Shown piece after piece: positions 13,278-18,027 of a stretch of 18,027 nucleotides of DNA. Position 1 is the stretch's first letter, and every line of letters starts with the position of its first letter. A model generated the notes under the pieces. It was not told where the DNA came from. It did no database searches and saw nothing but the letters and a program-made list of their open reading frames with translations. The position numbers and the translations under genes were made by a program. The DNA is from an uncultured Christensenellaceae bacterium (GTDB lineage: Bacteria > Bacillota > Clostridia > Christensenellales > MGBC116941): assembly GCA_910585035.1 (NCBI GenBank), contig CAJUEF010000001.1, forward strand, positions 36,380 to 54,406, given 5' to 3'.

Positions 13278-15185
13278 ATGGAATCACAGAAGAGTAAGCC
13301 AAACAGTAAAATGATTGTTTGGATAATTGTTGGAGTTATAGCAGCGGCTGCAATTATATTTGCCGCAGTCAAGTTTATGCCTCAAAAATCTTCAGAGAAC
13401 GACCAGCCAAGTTCATCAATATCAGGATATTACAGCTCGTCTCAAAGATATAACGGAGGCAGTGCAAAGACAAATAAAAATATAAATGTCAGTGAAGCGA
13501 AAGTTCAAAACAACGCAGACGGCGCAAAAGTTCAATTAAAGTTTAAGCTTGGCTCCAAAGCTTCGGGAGTTGATGAAACTAATATTGGAAGCGTTCCTGA
13601 ATTCAGCGTTTACTGTTTGGAAAACCCTTATAGAATGGTGGTTAAAATAAGCAGCGTGACATTTTGGGATTATGAGGATTCTTTTGAGGGCATCAATTCA
13701 GAGGGGATTGCTATAGATATGTTCCGCCCTTATACAAGCACTCTTAATGAGGGAGATTCTCAGGATATATATCTGTTCTTCCAGATGAAAAATGACCTTG
13801 CTTTTAAAGTGTCTGAAAATAGTGACAGCATTGAAATAGATGTTAAAAAAGCAGGAGAGCAAAGCGGAGAAAAGGCGTGGTATGTTATTTCAAGCCTATA
13901 TTATGATTGGGAAAAGATGATAGACCAGGTTGAGCTTAATCCGACATCTACTAATGATTTTACGAAGCAGGTTCTTATATCAAAGCCTTTTGCCTCTCAG
14001 GAAGATGCCAAGAGTTTTGCAGACAGCATTGCGCCTGTTTTACAACAATTAAATCTTTCAGAAGCACTGGCAATAAAGGAAATGGCAAAAGGAGAGCTTC
14101 CTTTATACGATGATAATTCAGACGATTCTGTTTTTATCAATAACCCGGTTATAAGCGTTGGCGGTAATGAAAGAACCTTACCTTTGCTTATGTCATACGG
14201 TCAGTATTTATGTTCAACTCCTGATGGAAAGACTATGCTATTTGCGAAAGATATATCTTTTGAAGTTGAAAACGACGTTAAATTTTATGTAGAGCTGTGG
14301 ACAACAGAAATAAGCGGAAAGGCTACTAAGCTTAATATAGGAGAGTTTGCGGCTATTGACAAGGCAGCATTTTCGCCTGACGGAAAGAAATTAGCTCTCC
14401 TTAACAATACCAGTAATTATTCTCTTGAAGTCTATGATTATGATACTAACGAGATAATTAATCTTGGTGAAGAGGGTATTGGCAACATGGTAGCCAATTT
14501 TTCATGGGATGAACACAGCAATCTTATGCACGTAGTTGCGGGAGATAACGGAGTGTTCCAGATGAAAACTTATGATTTCTCCAAGCCATATGGCAGCAGG
14601 ATTACAGTGCTTAGCGAAACGCCTCTTGACCAGAATGCCGGTTTTAAATATTCAGGAGGACAACTTTACTATGATATTCAAACCATAACAGAACAGGGGT
14701 ATGACGGCACAATATACAGAATTGGAAACGGACAGAGCACTCAGGTTGCGAAGGGAATATCTTTTGAAATTTCACCGGATGGAAAATATATTGCTGTAAA
14801 AGATATTACCGATACAAGTTCTTTTAGCAGCTTAGAAGATATGGAGTTTGGAGAGGGAGCCAAAGTTTACGGGCTTAAGCTTGTTGAGCTTGCTACAGGC
14901 AAAGAAATAAGAATAGCTGAAAATGCTGATATAGGAAATTTTGTTTGGGCTGTTGATTCCAGCAAACTTTATTATGCTGAAAACAAGCAAATTGATAGTC
15001 CGGATGAAAAATATTACTATGAGCTTCATTCATTTCAGCCGTCAGGTGGAAAAAATGAGACGGTGGCAGGCATGAAAACTGATTACTTTGTTTGCACAAA
15101 GGAAACCAATACATTGCTTGTATCTGACTTTGTAGGCGCCAATTATGCCACTTATTTAATGGATATAAACAATATAAATAAATAG
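13278..15185 (+). CDS. Membrane-anchored AMIN-like / TolB-like beta-propeller protein, function unknown
   Basis: This 635-residue protein has one N-terminal membrane anchor (about 12-34) followed by a Ser/Asn-rich linker, so the bulk lies outside the cell. Residues about 70-195 resemble an AMIN-type beta domain (VPEFSVYCLENPYRMVVKI, then IEIDVKKAG), which in other proteins binds peptidoglycan. A middle helical part follows (about 200-280). From about 290 onward come repeats of the PD40/TolB propeller kind: STPDGKTMLFAKD, FSPDGKKLALLNN, SWDEHSNLMHVV, ISPDGKYIAVKD, VDSSKLYYAE. There are no catalytic motifs. It sits 20 bases after galU with a GGAGG site and 11 bases before a cyclophilin gene. 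A role in binding wall polymers or scaffolding envelope proteins is plausible; the exact domain limits are my estimate. Confidence 0.72.
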   Translation: MESQKSKPNSKMIVWIIVGVIAAAAIIFAAVKFMPQKSSENDQPSSSISGYYSSSQRYNGGSAKTNKNINVSEAKVQNNADGAKVQLKFKLGSKASGVDETNIGSVPEFSVYCLENPYRMVVKISSVTFWDYEDSFEGINSEGIAIDMFRPYTSTLNEGDSQDIYLFFQMKNDLAFKVSENSDSIEIDVKKAGEQSGEKAWYVISSLYYDWEKMIDQVELNPTSTNDFTKQVLISKPFASQEDAKSFADSIAPVLQQLNLSEALAIKEMAKGELPLYDDNSDDSVFINNPVISVGGNERTLPLLMSYGQYLCSTPDGKTMLFAKDISFEVENDVKFYVELWTTEISGKATKLNIGEFAAIDKAAFSPDGKKLALLNNTSNYSLEVYDYDTNEIINLGEEGIGNMVANFSWDEHSNLMHVVAGDNGVFQMKTYDFSKPYGSRITVLSETPLDQNAGFKYSGGQLYYDIQTITEQGYDGTIYRIGNGQSTQVAKGISFEISPDGKYIAVKDITDTSSFSSLEDMEFGEGAKVYGLKLVELATGKEIRIAENADIGNFVWAVDSSKLYYAENKQIDSPDEKYYYELHSFQPSGGKNETVAGMKTDYFVCTKETNTLLVSDFVGANYATYLMDINNINK

Positions 15186-15196
15186 GAGATTTTAAC

Positions 15197-15628
15197 ATGA
15201 GAAAAGGAACAATAGTTTTAGATGGCGGAAATAAAATTGATTTTGAGCTTTACGATAAACATGCCCCTAATACGGTTAGAAATTTTGTGGGACTTTCAAA
15301 AATGGGATTTTATAATAATTTAACATTTCATCGTGTTATTCCGGGATTTGTAAGCCAGGGAGGATGTCCAAGAGGTGATGGCACAGGCGATGCGGGATAT
15401 ACTATTGACTGCGAAACCGATGGTAATCCTTTAAAACATGAGGTAGGCGCGCTTTCAATGGCTCATGCAGGAAGGAATACGGGAAGCTGCCAATTCTTTA
15501 TTGTTCATGAGCCTCAGCCTCATTTGGACGGTGTTCATACGGTTTTTGGAAAAGTTACAAATGGAATGGAATATGTGCTTAATATGAAACAGGGACAAAG
15601 GATTGAAACTATAACTATAGAAGAATAA
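15197..15628 (+). CDS. Cyclophilin-type peptidyl-prolyl cis-trans isomerase
   Basis: A compact 143-residue bacterial cyclophilin, all domain and no signal peptide, hence cytoplasmic. Active-site blocks are FHRVIPGFVSQGGCPRGDGTG (catalytic Arg, Phe and Gln), SMAHAGRNTGSCQFFIVHE and HLDGVHTVFGKV, all as in the family. It speeds the isomerisation of peptide bonds before proline during folding. It starts 11 bases after the propeller gene and ends 12 bases before the deacetylase gene, so the three form one transcript. Its neighbours face outward whereas it lacks a signal, so any shared role is uncertain. Confidence 0.96.
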   Translation: MRKGTIVLDGGNKIDFELYDKHAPNTVRNFVGLSKMGFYNNLTFHRVIPGFVSQGGCPRGDGTGDAGYTIDCETDGNPLKHEVGALSMAHAGRNTGSCQFFIVHEPQPHLDGVHTVFGKVTNGMEYVLNMKQGQRIETITIEE

Positions 15629-15640
15629 TCGGAAATAGAA

Positions 15641-17101
15641 ATGAAAAAAATTTTTTCAAAGAAAAGTAACCGTATAAAGCTTATGGTATTGCCTTTTATA
15701 ATATTGCTGTGCGCAGGCATTATTAGTTATTCTTATTTAAAAAGCAAGAAAAATATTTCAGAGGCGGAAGCGCATCAGGTTGTTGCTCAAAGCTATGATA
15801 AAAAGCAGGCGGGAAGCGTTGAATCAATAATTGAGTATGGAGAAAAATATTCGATTACCATACACTATCCTTTTACAAAAAACAGCAACATTGACCAAAA
15901 GATTTACAGTGATGTTATTTTATATATGAATAACTTTAAGGATGAATCAAATGGATATGACGGCAAACAAAATTATTTGTACATAGATTATGATTCTTAT
16001 GATATTGACGGTGAGTATATAAGTGTATCCTTTAATACTGAAAAGGGTATTTATGGTTATGCACATCCTGAACACACTGTAAAAAATTACGTTTATAAAA
16101 TTAGCAATGGGACAAGGCTTATTTTAGGCGACGTTATACTAGAGGATAAAACATCTGATTTTATTGACGCTGTTATATCAGGTTTAAAGGATAAATATGA
16201 AGAAGCTAAAGCTGATGGTGAAAATGACATAAATGCTCTTGTTTATGAATATATAGCTGCAAATCCATATTGTTTTTATTTTGATACGGAGGGTATGGTT
16301 TTAAAATTTGACGTTTACTCTATAATGTCCGGTTCGCAGGGAATTCCTGAAATTACAATTCCATATGCAAATGTTAAAAGATTTTTTAAGCCGGAATTGA
16401 AGATCTCGTATGTGGAGAATGAACTTGAAAAACAGCAAGAGGAATTAAGCGCTTCTAAAAATATTAAAAAAGCAGTGCGTGAAATAGATAAAAATAAGCC
16501 TATGGTGGCTTTGACCTTTGATGATGGACCACACCCAGAATATACAAGAAGTATATTAAAGGCATTAAATCAGCATAAAGGAGCTGCAACTTTTTATGTG
16601 CTTGGAAACAGGGCTACAAGTTATCCTGATGTTATTGAAGAAATTATCATCCAAGGCAGTGAAGTGGGCAATCATTCATGGTCCCACAGTAATTACAGCA
16701 ATAGGGAAGTTGTAGATATTAAAGAGGACAAGGATAAGGTGCAAAATGCAGTTAAAGCAATTACCGGAAGCGCTCCCGAAACTATAAGAGTGCCTTACGG
16801 CAGTACAAACGCCACTGTTGAATCCAGCGTTGAGTTGCCTATAGTGTTATGGTCTGTTGACACTAATGACTGGAAGGATAAAAACAGTAAAGTTATAATT
16901 GAACGGGCTACTTCTAATATCAAAGATGGAGATATAATTCTTATGCATGATATTTGGGGAGAAACTGCAAATGCTGTTCCGGAAATAGTCAAAACTCTTA
17001 GTGATAAAGGTTTTCAGCTTGTTACGGTAAGTGAAATGATGAATGCAAGAAATGTTGATATAAAAAAAGGAAAAAAATATTTTTCTTTTCTAAAGAAGTG
17101 A
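15641..17101 (+). CDS. PdaC-like polysaccharide deacetylase with DUF4163/DUF3298 domains
   Basis: The 486-residue protein has a signal anchor at about 11-31, then an extracellular region (about 50-260) that matches the DUF4163/DUF3298 pair in B. subtilis PdaC (VSFNTEKGIYGYAHPEHTVKNYVY; an EYIAANPYCFYFD turn), and a C-terminal NodB domain. NodB motifs are complete: TFDDGPHP with D294 and D295, HSWSH with H345 and H349 as metal ligands, RVPYGS at R383, LWSVDTNDW, and ILMHD with H436. PdaC removes acetyl groups from peptidoglycan sugars and affects lysozyme resistance; this protein probably acts similarly on the wall or on a secreted glycan. The ribosome binding site is weak (GGAAA) and 12 bases separate it from the cyclophilin stop, suggesting coupling. 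No clear terminator follows before the infC promoter. Confidence 0.93.
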   Translation: MKKIFSKKSNRIKLMVLPFIILLCAGIISYSYLKSKKNISEAEAHQVVAQSYDKKQAGSVESIIEYGEKYSITIHYPFTKNSNIDQKIYSDVILYMNNFKDESNGYDGKQNYLYIDYDSYDIDGEYISVSFNTEKGIYGYAHPEHTVKNYVYKISNGTRLILGDVILEDKTSDFIDAVISGLKDKYEEAKADGENDINALVYEYIAANPYCFYFDTEGMVLKFDVYSIMSGSQGIPEITIPYANVKRFFKPELKISYVENELEKQQEELSASKNIKKAVREIDKNKPMVALTFDDGPHPEYTRSILKALNQHKGAATFYVLGNRATSYPDVIEEIIIQGSEVGNHSWSHSNYSNREVVDIKEDKDKVQNAVKAITGSAPETIRVPYGSTNATVESSVELPIVLWSVDTNDWKDKNSKVIIERATSNIKDGDIILMHDIWGETANAVPEIVKTLSDKGFQLVTVSEMMNARNVDIKKGKKYFSFLKK

Positions 17102-17109
17102 AATTTCGC

Positions 17110-17138
17110 TTGACGAAAGTTTTGTATTGTGATAAAAT
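17110..17138 (+). promoter_or_regulatory. Promoter of the infC-rpmI operon
   Basis: TTGACG (17110-17115), a 17-base spacer and TAAAAT (17133-17138), starting eight bases after the deacetylase stop. Start expected near 17145. Confidence 0.75.
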
Positions 17139-17145
17139 GTTTTAG

Positions 17146-17253
17146 TAAAGAAAGTTGAGACGCCCGTCTCCACCTTGCGGCAAATGAGCTTGTAAGGTCA
17201 ATAAATGTGTTTTTTTGTTGTGGGCGAATTATACTTTCGTCCACTATTTTTTT
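17146..17253 (+). ncRNA. L20-type ribosomal protein leader with attenuator upstream of infC
   Basis: The 5' leader of infC folds into ordered parts: hairpin GAGAC/GTCTC (17157-17170), a stem ACCTT/AAGGT (17172-17198) with further internal pairs, and a terminator hairpin GTGGGCGAA/TTCGTCCAC (17220-17244) followed by TATTTTTTT. The segment CGCCCGT (17161-17167) can instead pair with GTGGGCG (17220-17226), disrupting the terminator. Such an arrangement before infC-rpmI-rplT matches the Firmicute L20 leader, in which L20 promotes premature termination. Assignment to the named family is from position and form, not from a covariance search. Confidence 0.75.
17220..17253 (+). terminator. Attenuator terminator in the infC leader
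   Basis: Nine-base stem with one G-U pair, loop TTATACT, then TATTTTTTT. It directly precedes the infC ribosome binding site at 17254, so its formation would shut off infC and rpmI. Confidence 0.82.
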
Positions 17254-17267
17254 GGAGGTGTATTACA

Positions 17268-17813
17268 ATAAACGAATGGAAGATTAACGAGGAAATCAGA
17301 GCAAAAGAGGTCAGACTGATTAGCAGTGACGGTGAACAGCTTGGAGTGGTTCCTCTGGATACTGCGCTGGATATGTCTGTGGAAAAACAACTGGACCTTG
17401 TTATGATATCTCCAAACGCACAGCCGCCTGTATGCAAACTTATGGATTACGGCAAATACAGGTTTGAAACCTTAAAGAAAGAAAAGGAAGCTAAGAAGAA
17501 ACAAAAGGTAATTAAAATTAAAGAAGTTCGTCTTAGCCCTGTAATTGATACTCATGATTTACAGGTGAGAGCAAAAAATGCAGTTAAATTTCTTAAAGAG
17601 GGAGATAAGGTCAAGGCGTCTATCCGTTTTAAAGGACGTCAGATGAGCTATAGCGACAAGGGAATTGAAGTAATGAATGCATTTTTTGCACTTATAGAGG
17701 AATATGGCAATATAGAAAAAAAGCCTGTTCTTGATGGACGGAACATGTTTATGGTTGTAGCGCCAAGAGCCGGTCAAAGCTCTCAGGGCAGTCAAAACAA
17801 CAAGGATAATTAA
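17268..17813 (+). CDS. infC: Translation initiation factor IF-3, non-AUG (ATA) start
   Basis: The 181-residue IF-3 prevents early joining of ribosomal subunits and checks the start codon. The N-terminal domain shows INEEIRAKEVRLISSDGEQLGVV and PPVCKLMDYGKYRFE, then a lysine-rich linker (KKEKEAKKKQK), and the C-terminal domain has IKEVRLSPVIDTHDLQVRAKNAVKFLKEGDKVKASIRFKGRQMSY. GGAGGTG (17254-17260) lies seven bases before ATA 17268, an ideal distance, and no in-frame ATG or GTG is near. The in-frame ATG at 17205 lies inside the leader and would translate through the terminator. Non-AUG starts in infC are known from E. coli and Bacillus, where IF-3 represses its own translation by rejecting such codons; the same is likely here. 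Confidence 0.95.
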   Translation: MNEWKINEEIRAKEVRLISSDGEQLGVVPLDTALDMSVEKQLDLVMISPNAQPPVCKLMDYGKYRFETLKKEKEAKKKQKVIKIKEVRLSPVIDTHDLQVRAKNAVKFLKEGDKVKASIRFKGRQMSYSDKGIEVMNAFFALIEEYGNIEKKPVLDGRNMFMVVAPRAGQSSQGSQNNKDN

Positions 17814-17845
17814 AATAATTATAATATTTAAGGAGTGATGAAGTT

Positions 17846-18027
17846 ATGCCAAAAATGAAAACTCATCGTGGCGCTGCTAAGCGTTTTTCACTTACCGGAA
17901 CAGGTAAAGTTAAAAGAAATAAGGCTTATAAAAGTCATATTTTAAACAAAAAATCATCTAAAAGAAAACGTAACCTTAGAAAGGCAACTACTATGGTAGC
18001 TTGTGAGGAAAAAAGAATAAAGGTACT
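17846..18027 (+). CDS. rpmI: Ribosomal protein L35 (bL35), 3' end outside window
   Basis: The first 60 codons are present: MPKMKTHRGAAKRFSLTGTG, then KVKRNKAYKSHILNKKSSKRKRNLRK, a nearly complete L35, which is usually about 65 residues. It is a small basic protein of the large subunit. AGGAG(TG) precedes the ATG by eight bases and it follows infC by 32 bases with no terminator, so it belongs to the infC operon; rplT is expected just outside the window. Confidence 0.97.
   Translation, partial: MPKMKTHRGAAKRFSLTGTGKVKRNKAYKSHILNKKSSKRKRNLRKATTMVACEEKRIKV

Noticed and set aside
17205..17267. Upstream in-frame ATG extending infC by 21 codons
   Set aside because: The extension would cover the leader terminator and the GGAGGTG site and is unlike any IF-3 N terminus.
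1..18027. CRISPR arrays, tRNA or rRNA genes, insertion sequences
   Set aside because: No regularly spaced direct repeats, no cloverleaf or rRNA-like stretches and no transposase or integrase frames were seen.

Overview
The window looks like chromosomal DNA from an anaerobic, probably spore-forming member of the Clostridia (Bacillota). It is A+T-rich, has strong AGGAGG-type ribosome binding sites and TTG starts, and carries families typical of that class: DUF5685 next to a J-domain protein, YitT, a CD1247-type zinc-ribbon protein beside efp, a PdaC-like deacetylase, and an infC-rpmI operon behind an L20-type leader. The genus cannot be given from the sequence alone. No tRNA, rRNA, CRISPR array, transposase or phage gene was seen, and no gene-free stretch exceeds 300 bases.

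Bases 1-6150 are a series of mostly + strand genes: the 3' end of a DUF5685 gene overlapping a J-domain/TPR-like protein with a cysteine-rich tail; a solitary MazF-type endoribonuclease with its own promoter and terminator; a YitT membrane protein; an AlkC-type DNA alkylation repair protein followed by a TetR regulator, with a palindromic operator inside the shared promoter; a GyrI-like effector-binding protein; and a FAD oxidoreductase carrying a C-terminal Rieske domain. A convergent minus-strand gene at 6162-6587 encodes an Asn/Arg/Ser-rich protein with a carboxypeptidase-regulatory-like domain.

Bases 6718-10085 form a five-gene + strand run ending in a strong terminator: endonuclease IV-like TIM-barrel protein, M24 aminopeptidase, elongation factor P, CD1247-type protein, GtrA membrane protein. 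Bases 10094-10943 are the least ordinary part. Two A+T-rich hairpins in inverted orientation bracket a divergent pair: a small DUF6794-like protein (minus) and an XRE repressor (plus). They share a control region with two copies of the same palindrome about five helical turns apart. The minus-strand Y-family DNA polymerase follows, and its promoter carries two LexA-like palindromes.

Bases 12275-17101 hold galU, a membrane-anchored AMIN-like/beta-propeller protein, a cyclophilin and a PdaC-like polysaccharide deacetylase, a set that points to the cell envelope. The window ends with the translation operon: promoter, attenuator leader, infC starting at a non-AUG codon (ATA), and the 5' part of rpmI.

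The best candidates for something undescribed are the XRE/DUF6794-like cassette with its twin operators and inverted hairpins, the solitary MazF with a shortened loop, and the alkC-tetR unit with a recognisable operator.
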